64,000 nt of DNA from CAILZL01 sp963748005. GTDB taxonomy: Bacteria > Pseudomonadota > Gammaproteobacteria > Steroidobacterales > Steroidobacteraceae. Location: NCBI GenBank assembly GCA_963748005.1, contig CAVVHH010000003.1, positions 124,001 to 188,000 on the forward strand, read 5' to 3'. This document shows, piece after piece, positions 36,845 through 45,780 of this stretch; within the stretch, counting starts at the first letter, position 1, and every line of letters begins with the position of its first letter. The position numbers and the translations under genes were made by a program. The notes under the pieces are model-generated. The model saw nothing but the letters and a program-made list of their open reading frames with translations, ran no database searches and had not been told where the DNA came from.

Positions 36845-38092
36845 ATGAATATCTCGGGAGTCACGCGTTCCATGACTACGCTCAACAATCCCTGTGGCCG
36901 CACTCCGGCTGCAGCCGGCAGGCGTTCCAGTGTCTTGTGGCTGGCGGTGGTTATTGGCCTGCTCGGCGCCAGCTGGCAGCAGCCGGTGCTGGCCGGCGCA
37001 CGCGATCAGGCCAAGCGTATTCATGATCGTCTGACCGGCACCCCACCGTCGGATACGTTGCTGACGCAGATGACCGGCATGGTGCAGTCCGGCAATGCGT
37101 TGGGTGCCGCGCGTCTGGCCATCGACCCGACCAACGCCGAGTCCAAAGGTTTTTACAGCGTCACGCTGAAGAATTTTGCCACGCCATGGACCAATCGCGA
37201 TCGTACGGTGTTTGCGCCCCTGAACGACTACACCGCAACAGTGATTGGCATGGTGCGGGACAACGTTCCATTCAATACCCTGCTGTCTGCCGATCTGATG
37301 TACACCGGCAATGCCCCGGGTGCCCCGGCATTTTCGGTGAGCAACAACAATCACTATCAGTACCTGGAAGACAATGACGTCGACTTGCGTACCGCGCTGG
37401 TGTCGCAGAACCAGTCTTCGCTGACCGGTATTCCCGCCGCTGCCACCGCGGGTGTCATTACCACGCGTGCCGCGGCACAGGCGTTTTTCATCGACGGCAC
37501 CAATCGCGCCATGTTCCGCTACACCCTGCTCAATCATCTGTGTAACGACTTGGAGCAGGTGCACGACACCAGCCGGCCCCCGGATCGTATCCGTCAGGAT
37601 GTCAGCCGCAGCCCGGGCGGCGACAGTCGTCTGTTCCTGAACGGTTGTATTGGCTGTCACAGCGGCATGGACCCGATGGCGCAGGCCTTTGCCTACTACG
37701 ACTTTGATGAAACCCAGGGCCGTCTGGTCTACACCGGCGGCGCTGTGCAGCCGAAGTACGGCATCAATATCGACAACTTCAAACCCGGCTATGTCACGCC
37801 CGACGATCATTGGGACAACCGCTGGCGGCAGGGGCCGAACAAGGTCATGGGATTCAGCGGCTCGTTGCCAGGATCCGGCTCGGGCGCCAAAACTCTGGGG
37901 CAGGAGCTGGGTAACAGCGATGCCTTCGCCCAGTGTCAGGTTGAAAAGGCCTTCAAGGCGGTGTGCTTCCGGGATCCGGGCAACAGTGCCGATCGCAACA
38001 AGGTTGCGCAGATCACGTCGACCTTCAAATCCAGCAACTACAGCATGCGTGAAGTATTCGCCGAAGCGGCGGTTTACTGCATGGGTGACTAA
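36845..38092 (+). CDS. Exported protein with one CxxCH motif, planctomycete DUF1588/DUF1585-like
   Basis: 415 residues from ATG 36845, the last start before a clear signal peptide (RRSSVLWLAVVIGLLGASWQQPVLA). Conserved-looking features: LLTQMTGMVQ, APLNDYTATVIGMVRDNVPFNTLLSADLMYTG, FRYTLLNHLCNDLEQVHD, and the heme-type motif CIGCHSGMDPMAQAFAYYDFDE near residue 268. The CxGCHxxMDPxxxAF...DF pattern recalls DUF1588/DUF1585 domains of planctomycete cytochrome-like proteins; this is a motif-level resemblance only. First of three plus-strand genes with 18-70 bp spacing. Confidence 0.7.
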   Translation: MNISGVTRSMTTLNNPCGRTPAAAGRRSSVLWLAVVIGLLGASWQQPVLAGARDQAKRIHDRLTGTPPSDTLLTQMTGMVQSGNALGAARLAIDPTNAESKGFYSVTLKNFATPWTNRDRTVFAPLNDYTATVIGMVRDNVPFNTLLSADLMYTGNAPGAPAFSVSNNNHYQYLEDNDVDLRTALVSQNQSSLTGIPAAATAGVITTRAAAQAFFIDGTNRAMFRYTLLNHLCNDLEQVHDTSRPPDRIRQDVSRSPGGDSRLFLNGCIGCHSGMDPMAQAFAYYDFDETQGRLVYTGGAVQPKYGINIDNFKPGYVTPDDHWDNRWRQGPNKVMGFSGSLPGSGSGAKTLGQELGNSDAFAQCQVEKAFKAVCFRDPGNSADRNKVAQITSTFKSSNYSMREVFAEAAVYCMGD

Positions 38093-38161
38093 CAGATTCA
38101 ACGTGCACCCATGAACATCAATACCCACGTCGATTCGATCCAGCATTCCGAGGATGGCCGC

Positions 38162-40660
38162 ATGCGTAACGCATTCCCCACAATCAAACGTTGGGCCATA
38201 TTCTGGAGCAGGCAGTTCGCGACCCGAACGGTCGGATTGGCCATGCTGGCGGGTCTGGCGGCCTGCAGTGGCGGCGCCAGCACTGAAAAGAACGCCGATA
38301 CCACTTCAACTGCAGCTGCGCTGTCGGTCAACTACACCGGGCCGGCAGCGAGTTCTGCAGATGTGCAGGCATTCAAGAATGAGTTGTGGGTGAATATTGT
38401 TTCGTCGTCACGTTGTGGCGGCTGCCACAATGCCAATGGTCAGGCGCCCAGCTTCGCCCGCCTGGACGATGTGAATCAGGCCTATCAGGCCGCATTGCAG
38501 GTGGTGAATCTGGCACAGCCCGATCAATCGCGCATGGTCGCGAAGGTGGCGGGTGGCCACAACTGCTGGACCAGCAGCCCAAGCGCCTGCGCTGACATTC
38601 TGACGACCTGGATTCGCAACTGGGCCAGCGCCGCAGGTAATGCCGGTTCCGGTACACAGATTCAACTGGTTGCTCCAGTTGTCAAGGACGTGGGTGCTAC
38701 CAAGACCTTTCCGACCAGCCCAGCCCTGTTTTCAACCACCGTCTATCCATTGCTGACGCAATATTGTGCGGGCTGCCATACCTCCAGTGCGACCACACCG
38801 CAGAAGCCGTATTTCGCCAGCAGCGATGTGAATGAGGCGTATTCGGAATCTCATGCCAAGATCAATCTGGACACGCCATCGCTGTCGCGCTTTGTCGTGC
38901 GTCTGCGCGACGAGTCGCACAACTGCTGGAGCAACTGCGCAGCCAATGCGACGACCATGCTCAATGCGATCACGGCGTTCACCAACGGCATTCCGGTAAC
39001 GCAGGTGGATCCGACCCTGGTTTTATCGAAAGCACTGACCATGTACGACGGTACTGTAGCCTCAGGGGGGAATCGCTACGAATCACACATGATCGCCCGT
39101 TACTTCTTCAAGGAAGGGACTGGTTCTGTTGCCAACGACACCAGCGGTGTTGATCCTGCCGCCAGTCTGACCTTGTCGGGTGCAGTGGCGTGGTCGGGTG
39201 GCTGGGGCCTGAGTGTGGCGACAGGCGGTAAAGCCCAGGCGACGACAACGGCCAGCAAGAAGCTCTCGGATCGTATCAAGGCGTCCGGTGAATACACTAT
39301 CGAGGCTTGGGTGGCGCCAGCCAATGTGGCGCAGGAAGACGCCAACATCGTCAGCTATTCCGGTGGCAATACCTCGCGCAATTTCACGCTGGGCCAGCAT
39401 GGTTATCAGTACGAAGCTTATGCGCGCAGCAGCAAGAGCGACGTTAATGGCGAGCGCGTGCTGATTACCAGTGCCGCTGATCGCGATGCGCAGGCTTCGA
39501 TGCAGCATGTGGTGTTGACCTATGATCCGGTCAATGGACGCAAGCTGTACGTAAATGGTCTGTACACGGGTGATAGCGATTCACTGGGCGGCGGTACACT
39601 CAGTAACTGGGATGACACCTTTGCGCTGGTGTTGGGTAACGAAACCTCCGGCACGCGTCAATGGACTGGTCTTATCAAATTTGTCGAGATTCATGATCGC
39701 GCGCTGACACTCGACCAGATTCAGCAGAATTTTGCTGCAGGCGTGGGCGAGCGTTACTACGTGTTGTTCAATGTCAGCACGCTGACCAATGTTGCACAGA
39801 GCTACATCATGTTTGAAGTGGCCCAGTACGACAGTTACTCCTACCTGTTCAACAAGCCGACTTTCATCAGCCTGGATCCGAATGCACAACCGGGCAGTGT
39901 GCAGATCAAGGGCATGCGTATCGGTATCAATGGTGCTGAAGCCAAGGTGGGTCAGGCCTACATCCCGCTGAACGTGACGGTGTCCAATGCCAACTACAAG
40001 GCTGGCACCGGCCAGTTGCTGTCGAGCATCGGGACCGTGATTGGTCTGGAGAAGGGGCCGGATGCCGATCTGTTCTTCCTGACCTTCGAGCAGATTGGCT
40101 CACAAAGTCGCGCCTACACGGACAATACCGTACTGAGTGCTGCCGCACCCGTGGACAAGGATCCGGTTTCCGATATGGGTTATCGCGCGTTCGAGGAAAT
40201 CGACGCGACCATGTCGAAGATTACCGGCGTGCCGCGCACCAACACTGCCGTCAAGGCAACTTATCAGCTGGTGAAGCAGCAGTTGCCGACGGTTGAAAAC
40301 ATGGAGACCTTCCTCAGTGCACACCAGATCGGCATCGCACAGCTGGGCAGCTCGTACTGCAGTGCCCTGGTGGAAAACAGTACGCTGGCGGCCAGCTTCT
40401 TTCCGAACCTGAACTTGAACAGCAATAGTCTGTCGGGCACCACCGAACGCAATGCAGTCATCGATCCGCTGATTGCCGGGGCCGTGGGCAATGGTCTGAC
40501 CACTCAGCCGGATAGTGCGGCGGTGCGCACCGAGCTGAACAATCTGATGGACCGGTTGTGTACCGGCGGTGTGTGTACGGCAGGCAGCGCGCGCGTCAGG
40601 GTGGTGGTCAAGGCCGCGTGTACGGCGGCTTTGGCCAGCGCAGTGACGACGGTTCAGTAA
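38162..40660 (+). CDS. Lipoprotein with duplicated CxxCH...HNCW domain and LamG-like domain
   Basis: 832 residues from ATG 38162 (GAGG 8 bases upstream; 38111 is an alternative). Lipobox LAAC near 34. Two homologous cytochrome-like modules follow: SRCGGCHNANG...HNCWT (CxxCH near 85) and QYCAGCHTSS...HNCWSNC (near 202), both also sharing DVNxAY and PxxSRxV. A LamG/concanavalin-type domain occupies about 300-500 (YTIEAWVAPANVAQEDANIVSYSGG, MQHVVLTYDPVNGRKLYVNG). The large C-terminal part has no assignment. Likely an outer-membrane or surface protein able to bind heme and perhaps glycans. Confidence 0.75.
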   Translation: MRNAFPTIKRWAIFWSRQFATRTVGLAMLAGLAACSGGASTEKNADTTSTAAALSVNYTGPAASSADVQAFKNELWVNIVSSSRCGGCHNANGQAPSFARLDDVNQAYQAALQVVNLAQPDQSRMVAKVAGGHNCWTSSPSACADILTTWIRNWASAAGNAGSGTQIQLVAPVVKDVGATKTFPTSPALFSTTVYPLLTQYCAGCHTSSATTPQKPYFASSDVNEAYSESHAKINLDTPSLSRFVVRLRDESHNCWSNCAANATTMLNAITAFTNGIPVTQVDPTLVLSKALTMYDGTVASGGNRYESHMIARYFFKEGTGSVANDTSGVDPAASLTLSGAVAWSGGWGLSVATGGKAQATTTASKKLSDRIKASGEYTIEAWVAPANVAQEDANIVSYSGGNTSRNFTLGQHGYQYEAYARSSKSDVNGERVLITSAADRDAQASMQHVVLTYDPVNGRKLYVNGLYTGDSDSLGGGTLSNWDDTFALVLGNETSGTRQWTGLIKFVEIHDRALTLDQIQQNFAAGVGERYYVLFNVSTLTNVAQSYIMFEVAQYDSYSYLFNKPTFISLDPNAQPGSVQIKGMRIGINGAEAKVGQAYIPLNVTVSNANYKAGTGQLLSSIGTVIGLEKGPDADLFFLTFEQIGSQSRAYTDNTVLSAAAPVDKDPVSDMGYRAFEEIDATMSKITGVPRTNTAVKATYQLVKQQLPTVENMETFLSAHQIGIAQLGSSYCSALVENSTLAASFFPNLNLNSNSLSGTTERNAVIDPLIAGAVGNGLTTQPDSAAVRTELNNLMDRLCTGGVCTAGSARVRVVVKAACTAALASAVTTVQ

Positions 40661-40695
40661 CCATCATTTCCGGCAAGGCTAACGAGAAACTCACC

Positions 40696-42264
40696 ATGAT
40701 CATTGGCAAGAAAGTACCTAAAGCGCTGGGACTGAATGAACCGCTGCGTCACAACGATCACAAGCGTCCGGTGACGCGCCGTGACTTCATCGCACAGGGC
40801 TTTATGACCGGTTCGGCCACCGTGGTTGCGCCTGCCTTGCTGACGGCGGCATTGAGCCCGCAAAAAGCCATGGCGTTGTCATCCGATGTTTGGCGCAGCA
40901 ACATCTGCGACATCCAGCAGGGTGCGGGCAAGATCCCCTTCATCTGTTTCGACCTGGCAGGCGGCGCGAACATCGCCGGCTCCAACGTGCTGGTGGGCGG
41001 ACAAGGCGGACAGCTGGACGTACTGTCAACCGCCGGTTATTCAAAGCTGGGTTTGCCGGGTAACATGCTGCCCAACAGCTCGACCGGCACCTTCATCGAT
41101 ATACAGTTCGGCCTCGCCTTCCACACCGACAGCGCCTTCCTGCGCGGCATGTTGATGACCACCTCTGCCACTACGCGAGCCCTGGTCAGCGGTGCGGTGA
41201 TTCCCGCGCGTTCGGAAAATGACACCGGCAACAATCCGCACAACCCCATGTATGGCATTGCCCGCGCCGGGGCGCGCGGCGAATTGCTCACCCTGATTGG
41301 TTCGCAGAGCTCCGATTCTGGTGGTAACTCGATGGCACCCTCCATGTTGATTGATCCGACCAACCGTCCCACCAAGGTGGATCGTCCATCGGACGCCACG
41401 GGTCTGGTGGATACCGGTGAACTGTCGAGCCTGTTCCCGAATGCAGCTGACACGGTGGCGGTGATGGAGTCCGTGGAGCGCATCAGCCGCAGCAAGCTGG
41501 CGGTGATCAATACCAAACTGTCGAACGATGCAGCCATGAAGCAGCAGGTGGACTGCAGCTATGTCAAAGCCGCGGATCTTGCGGAACGATTCAGCAGCCC
41601 CTCGGTGCTTGACCCTACCAAGGACACCAACATCACCAGCATTTTCTCCACGTTAGGCGGCATCAGCGCTGATGGCGAATTCGGCAAGACCGCTGCGGTG
41701 ATGAAGCTGGTGGTTGATGGCATGGCCGGTGCCGGCACCATCACCATGGGTGGCTTTGACTATCACACCGGTGATCGCGCCACCGGCGAAGCTCGTGATT
41801 TTCGCGCTGGTGTGTGTATCGGCGCCTGCCTTGAATACGCCGCCAGAACCGGCAAACCGCTCATGCTGTACGTATTCAGCGATGGCTCGCTGAATTCCAA
41901 CGGCATGATCGACAACTCCACCGGTGGCCGTGGCAAGGGGCAGTGGACCGGCGACAATCAGTCCACGGCGGCGGGGTTCTTCCTGGTGGTCAGTCCGGCC
42001 GGCAGGCCGCAGGTGTACAACGTGGGGTCGGTGCCGGCAGCGCGCCGTCAGCAGCTGGGTTACTTCCGTGCCTCTGGCGACGTGGAAACCTCCGGCAGCC
42101 CCGGAGCCAACTCGGTGATCTCGCTGGTGGACATGGTGTTGCTCAACTATATGGCGCTGCATGGGGAGCAAGCTCAGTTTGCCAGCCGCTTCCCGGCCAG
42201 TGTGCTCAATTCGCAGATCGACAACTGGATTGCCTTCAATCCCATTGTGAATGGCACCATCTGA
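40696..42264 (+). CDS. Tat-exported DUF1501-like protein
   Basis: 522 residues from ATG 40696. The twin-arginine signal VTRRDFIAQGF (Arg 28-29) and hydrophobic stretch imply export in folded form. The body has DUF1501/alkaline-phosphatase-like landmarks: PFICFDLAGGANIAGSNVLVG near 75, TMGGFDYHTGDRATGE near 350 and YVFSDGSLNSNG near 393, where typical members have GGFDTH and SEFGRT; the key SEFGR is replaced by SDGSLN, so the usual activity is doubtful. In planctomycetes DUF1501 genes pair with cytochrome-like DUF1549/DUF1592 genes, and here it follows two CxxCH genes. Confidence 0.72.
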   Translation: MIIGKKVPKALGLNEPLRHNDHKRPVTRRDFIAQGFMTGSATVVAPALLTAALSPQKAMALSSDVWRSNICDIQQGAGKIPFICFDLAGGANIAGSNVLVGGQGGQLDVLSTAGYSKLGLPGNMLPNSSTGTFIDIQFGLAFHTDSAFLRGMLMTTSATTRALVSGAVIPARSENDTGNNPHNPMYGIARAGARGELLTLIGSQSSDSGGNSMAPSMLIDPTNRPTKVDRPSDATGLVDTGELSSLFPNAADTVAVMESVERISRSKLAVINTKLSNDAAMKQQVDCSYVKAADLAERFSSPSVLDPTKDTNITSIFSTLGGISADGEFGKTAAVMKLVVDGMAGAGTITMGGFDYHTGDRATGEARDFRAGVCIGACLEYAARTGKPLMLYVFSDGSLNSNGMIDNSTGGRGKGQWTGDNQSTAAGFFLVVSPAGRPQVYNVGSVPAARRQQLGYFRASGDVETSGSPGANSVISLVDMVLLNYMALHGEQAQFASRFPASVLNSQIDNWIAFNPIVNGTI

Positions 42265-42360
42265 ATTGCGGACTGCGCCTTAGGGGCAGGCCGCATTGGT
42301 CTGCTCCAACAAATTCCACTGCTTCGTATACCATGCGCCACTATCCACTTCGGTGCGCGC

Positions 42361-44625
42361 ATGTCCCGGCTGCTTCAAGAACAATACTCGCAATACAGCC
42401 TGCATAAGACCGCCTGGCGAACATTGAGTCGTTTGCTGCTGGCGTTGTGCGCACTGGCTTGTGCAATTTCGCCAACGCTTGCGCAGGACACCGAGGTGGT
42501 GCGACCGCGTGTCGGTCTGGTGCTCAGCGGCGGCGGTGCGCGCGGCATTGCACATGTCGGTGTGCTCAAGGTACTGGAACAACTACAAGTCCCCATTGAT
42601 GCGGTAGCAGGCACCAGCATGGGTGCGCTGGTCGGTGGCCTGTATGCCTCGGGCATGACACCGGGCGAGATTGAGAACGTCGTCAAGTCGCTGGACTGGC
42701 AGGATGCGTTTCGCGATCGCCCACCGCGTACTGCACTTGGCTTTCGTCGCAAGCAGGACGACCGCAATTTTCTGGTGCGCTATTCGCTGGGCGTATCCCG
42801 TGATGGCGTTGAACTGCCCACCGGTCTGGTTCAGGGTCAGAAGCAAACGCAGATCCTGCGTGGCGCCACGCTGCCCGTTGCTGGCATCAACCATTTTGAT
42901 TTGCTGCCCACACCCTTCCGGGCCGTGGCCACCGATCTGGAGTCGGGCCGGGAAGTAGTGCTGAGTTCCGGTGATCTGGTTACTGCCATGCGCGCGAGCA
43001 TGTCGGCGCCCGGGGTCTTTACGCCGGTGGAACTGGATGGACGATTGCTGGTGGATGGTGGACTGGTCAATAACCTGCCCGCCGATATTGCACGCCAGAT
43101 GAATGTTGATGTGCTGATCGTGGTCGATGTCAGCTTTCCCTTGTCCGGTCGTGATGCGTTGACGTCGCCACTGGCGATAACCAATCAATCCGCTGCCATC
43201 ATGGTGCGCAACCGCACGCTGGAGCGGCGTGCCAGCTTGCAGGACAACGACATCATCATCGAGCCCCAGCTGGGTACGATGAGTTCGGCGGATTTTTCAC
43301 GAGTGTCAGGCTCTCTGGCTGCCGGCGAAGCCGCGGCGCAGGCGGTCAGTGACAAACTGCAAGCATTGTCCGTGGATAAATCAGCGTATCAGCAATATCT
43401 GGCAGCACGTATGCCCGGCACGCCACAGGCACCCGTCATTGATTTCATTGATACCGAAGCCGGCTCAAGGCGCTATGCCGCAGCGGTAGAGGCGGTGGTA
43501 GGCGATCTGCAAGGCCAGCCACTGGACCGGGCGCGCATCAATGAGGATCTGGCCGCGCTGTATGCGCTCGATCTGTTCGAATCGATTGACTACAAGCTGG
43601 TTACTCGTGGCGAGCAGACCGGGCTGGAGTTTCGCCTCAGGCCCAAGAGCTGGGGACCCAACTATGTGCGCGTCGGCATCAATCTTGAAGACGATTTTGC
43701 CGGCAACAGTCGCTACAACCTGGCAGCGCGGCTGATCATGACTGATCTCAACGCACTGGGTGCCGAGTGGATGACCGATGCGCAGATTGGCGACCGTCCG
43801 CGCTTCGCAACCGAGTATTACCAGCCCCTGTCATGGCGCAGGCGTTATTTTGTTTCGCCGCATCTTGAGTACAGCGTGCACAACGTGCCGCTGGTGAGCG
43901 ATGACGTAGCCATTGCCGAATACAGAGTACGCGATGCTCGGGCCAGCTTCGATGCAGGACGTGAGTTATCCAACTGGGGCGAGCTGCGTGTTGGTGTACA
44001 GACTGGTCAGGGGTCGTCACGCCTGCTGGTGGGCGATCCGACACTACCCACCGAACAATACGATACTGGCGGGTACCTCACGCGCTTCTCGTATGACACG
44101 CTGGATAGTGTGTTCTTTCCACGCCACGGTGCGCAGTTTACCTTGCAGTGGAATGCCGAACGTACTGAGCTGGGTGCCGATAGAAATTCTGACAAGGTGT
44201 CGACCGCATGGCTGATGGCCAAGACCTTTGGTCGCTACACTGTGATCCTGTCTGCGGATGCCGGTTCCAATCTCGACAATGGTGCAGCTACCCATGACTA
44301 TTTCACGTTGGGGGGGTTCCTAAATCTGTCAGGGCTGACTACGGATTCCATTGCAGGTCCACACTACGGCATTGGCCGCGTGATCCTGTATAAACAGATT
44401 GGCCGGGGTGGTACCGGGGTTCTGCAGATGCCGGCCTATGCGGGCATCTCTTTTGAAGCTGGCAATACCTGGTACAGACGTAGCGACGCGGATTTCAGCA
44501 GTCTGCGCCATGATGGCAGTCTGTTCTTTGGCGCTGATACACCACTTGGTCCGTTATATCTGGCCGCTGGTATTGATGATCGCAGCAGGACAGCTTTTTA
44601 TCTGTTTCTCGGGCGGTCGTTCTGA
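42361..44625 (+). CDS. Patatin-like phospholipase with POTRA and 16-strand-type barrel (PlpD-like)
   Basis: 754 residues. Signal peptide 1-41 (SRLLLALCALACAISPTLA). Patatin domain: oxyanion loop GGGARG (57-62), nucleophile GTSMG (Ser 86), catalytic Asp in VDGGLVNNLPA (near 232). A POTRA-like segment follows (about 375-430), then a BamA/TpsB-like barrel (about 435-754, LRVGVQTGQGSSRLL, FYLFLGRSF with terminal Phe). This layout is the type Vd autotransporter plan, so the lipase is likely secreted and may be released from the surface. Confidence 0.9.
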   Translation: MSRLLQEQYSQYSLHKTAWRTLSRLLLALCALACAISPTLAQDTEVVRPRVGLVLSGGGARGIAHVGVLKVLEQLQVPIDAVAGTSMGALVGGLYASGMTPGEIENVVKSLDWQDAFRDRPPRTALGFRRKQDDRNFLVRYSLGVSRDGVELPTGLVQGQKQTQILRGATLPVAGINHFDLLPTPFRAVATDLESGREVVLSSGDLVTAMRASMSAPGVFTPVELDGRLLVDGGLVNNLPADIARQMNVDVLIVVDVSFPLSGRDALTSPLAITNQSAAIMVRNRTLERRASLQDNDIIIEPQLGTMSSADFSRVSGSLAAGEAAAQAVSDKLQALSVDKSAYQQYLAARMPGTPQAPVIDFIDTEAGSRRYAAAVEAVVGDLQGQPLDRARINEDLAALYALDLFESIDYKLVTRGEQTGLEFRLRPKSWGPNYVRVGINLEDDFAGNSRYNLAARLIMTDLNALGAEWMTDAQIGDRPRFATEYYQPLSWRRRYFVSPHLEYSVHNVPLVSDDVAIAEYRVRDARASFDAGRELSNWGELRVGVQTGQGSSRLLVGDPTLPTEQYDTGGYLTRFSYDTLDSVFFPRHGAQFTLQWNAERTELGADRNSDKVSTAWLMAKTFGRYTVILSADAGSNLDNGAATHDYFTLGGFLNLSGLTTDSIAGPHYGIGRVILYKQIGRGGTGVLQMPAYAGISFEAGNTWYRRSDADFSSLRHDGSLFFGADTPLGPLYLAAGIDDRSRTAFYLFLGRSF

Positions 44626-44647
44626 TGAGTTATCAAGTTAAGGCCGT

Positions 44648-44869
44648 ATGAGCACCAAACTCAGTGAAGAAAATCTTCAGGCATTGAAAGTCGCGTTCTG
44701 TTACATGCCCAAGGCTATTGAAGTCAACAAGTACGACTATGGCGATCGCGTCGAGAAAGTGTTGTCTGATATTCAGCTCGTCAGGGAAGCATTGCTCGCG
44801 CAGGGCGTCGATCCGGAAGAAGTGTATGGCGAGATCAATCCGGATGCAGGCGGCAGGTCGTATTATTGA
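44648..44869 (+). CDS. Small conserved-looking protein of unknown function
   Basis: 73 residues, no signal or membrane helix, mixed charge. Notable segments are MSTKLSEENLQALKVAFCYMPKAIEVNKYDYGDRVEKVLSDIQLV, split by a helical prediction, and the ending EEVYGEINPDAGGRSYY. It looks like a compact two-helix cytoplasmic protein. It starts 22 bases after the patatin gene and may share its transcript, though nothing links the functions. Confidence 0.6.
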   Translation: MSTKLSEENLQALKVAFCYMPKAIEVNKYDYGDRVEKVLSDIQLVREALLAQGVDPEEVYGEINPDAGGRSYY

Positions 44870-44925
44870 GTAGCAGTGGCGGGTTTGAAACCCACCCGTA
44901 CCGATCCATCTGCAAAGAACAATGC

Positions 44926-44946
44926 GGGCCGGATTAAAACCGGCCC
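44926..44946. terminator. Hairpin between convergent small gene and folE2
   Basis: GGGCCGG (44926-44932) pairs with CCGGCCC (44940-44946) around ATTAAAA. A second palindrome GGGTTTGAAACCC (44881-44893) lies just before it. The location between two stop codons fits a bidirectional terminator; a proper U-tract is missing on the plus side until TTTTAT at 44954. Confidence 0.5.
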
Positions 44947-44949
44947 CTG

Positions 44950-45756
44950 CTAGGTTTTATCCTTGTCGTTTTCAATCAGTGCATATGCCGAGTGATTGTG
45001 AATGGACTCGAAGTTCTCGGTTTCAACGGTATAGGCGCGAATGCGTGATTCGTTGTTCAGGCGCACTGCCAGATCGCGCACAATGTCTTCAACGAACTTG
45101 GGGTTGTCGTAGGCGCGTTCGGTGACATGCTTTTCATCTGCGCGTTTCAGGATGCCATACACCTCGCACGACGCTTCCTGTTCGGCGATGTCGATCAGGT
45201 CTTCCAGCCACATGTCTTCGCCGATGCGTGCGGTGATTGTGATGTGCGAACGCTGGTTGTGTGCGCCGTAATCCGAGATGGCTTTTGAGCAGGGGCAAAG
45301 GCTGGTTGCCGCCACAACAACCTTCAGCCAGCGCTGCGCCTTGCCATGACTGTATTCGCCAATCAATGAAGCCTGGTAGTTCATCAGGCTTTCCACGCCA
45401 CTCATCGGCGCCTTTTTCATCACGAAGAACGGAAAGCTCATTTCGATGTGGCCGGCTTCGGCATTCAGATGTTTGGTCATTTCCTTGAGCATCGCTCCGA
45501 AAGATTCCACCGATATTTCACGCTCATGCTTGTGCAGAATCTCCACAAAGCGCGACATGTGCGTGCCCTTGAAGTTGTGCGGCAGCGCGACATACATGTT
45601 GAAATTGGCGATGGTGTGCTGTTCGTTGCCGGAACGATCCTTGATGCGCACCGGATGATAGACATCCTTGATGCCGACCTTGTTGATCGGAATCCGGCGG
45701 GTATCGGCACGGCTCTGAACGTCCTCTATTGTCGAGGTCTTGGGCTTCGTCGTCAT
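44950..45756 (-). CDS. folE2: GTP cyclohydrolase FolE2 (type IB)
   Basis: Converts GTP to dihydroneopterin triphosphate for folate or queuosine precursors using a metal that can be other than zinc. 268 residues; the FolE2-specific SLCPCSKAISDYGAHNQRSHI block carries the active-site Cys near 155, and KRADEKHVTERAYDNPKFVED near 213 and EIVRDLAVRL-like helices follow. Last gene of the xseB-ispA-dxs-folE2 minus-strand run, 24 bases after dxs. No zinc-repressor box was identified. Confidence 0.95.
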   Translation of the reverse strand: MTTKPKTSTIEDVQSRADTRRIPINKVGIKDVYHPVRIKDRSGNEQHTIANFNMYVALPHNFKGTHMSRFVEILHKHEREISVESFGAMLKEMTKHLNAEAGHIEMSFPFFVMKKAPMSGVESLMNYQASLIGEYSHGKAQRWLKVVVAATSLCPCSKAISDYGAHNQRSHITITARIGEDMWLEDLIDIAEQEASCEVYGILKRADEKHVTERAYDNPKFVEDIVRDLAVRLNNESRIRAYTVETENFESIHNHSAYALIENDKDKT

Positions 45757-45780
45757 GGGAAACTCGGCTGAGAATTCGGA

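Noticed and set aside
36839..38146. 435-codon minus-strand frame opposite the one-CxxCH protein
   Set aside because: The plus-strand reading has a signal peptide and CxxCH motif; the minus frame is its antisense shadow.
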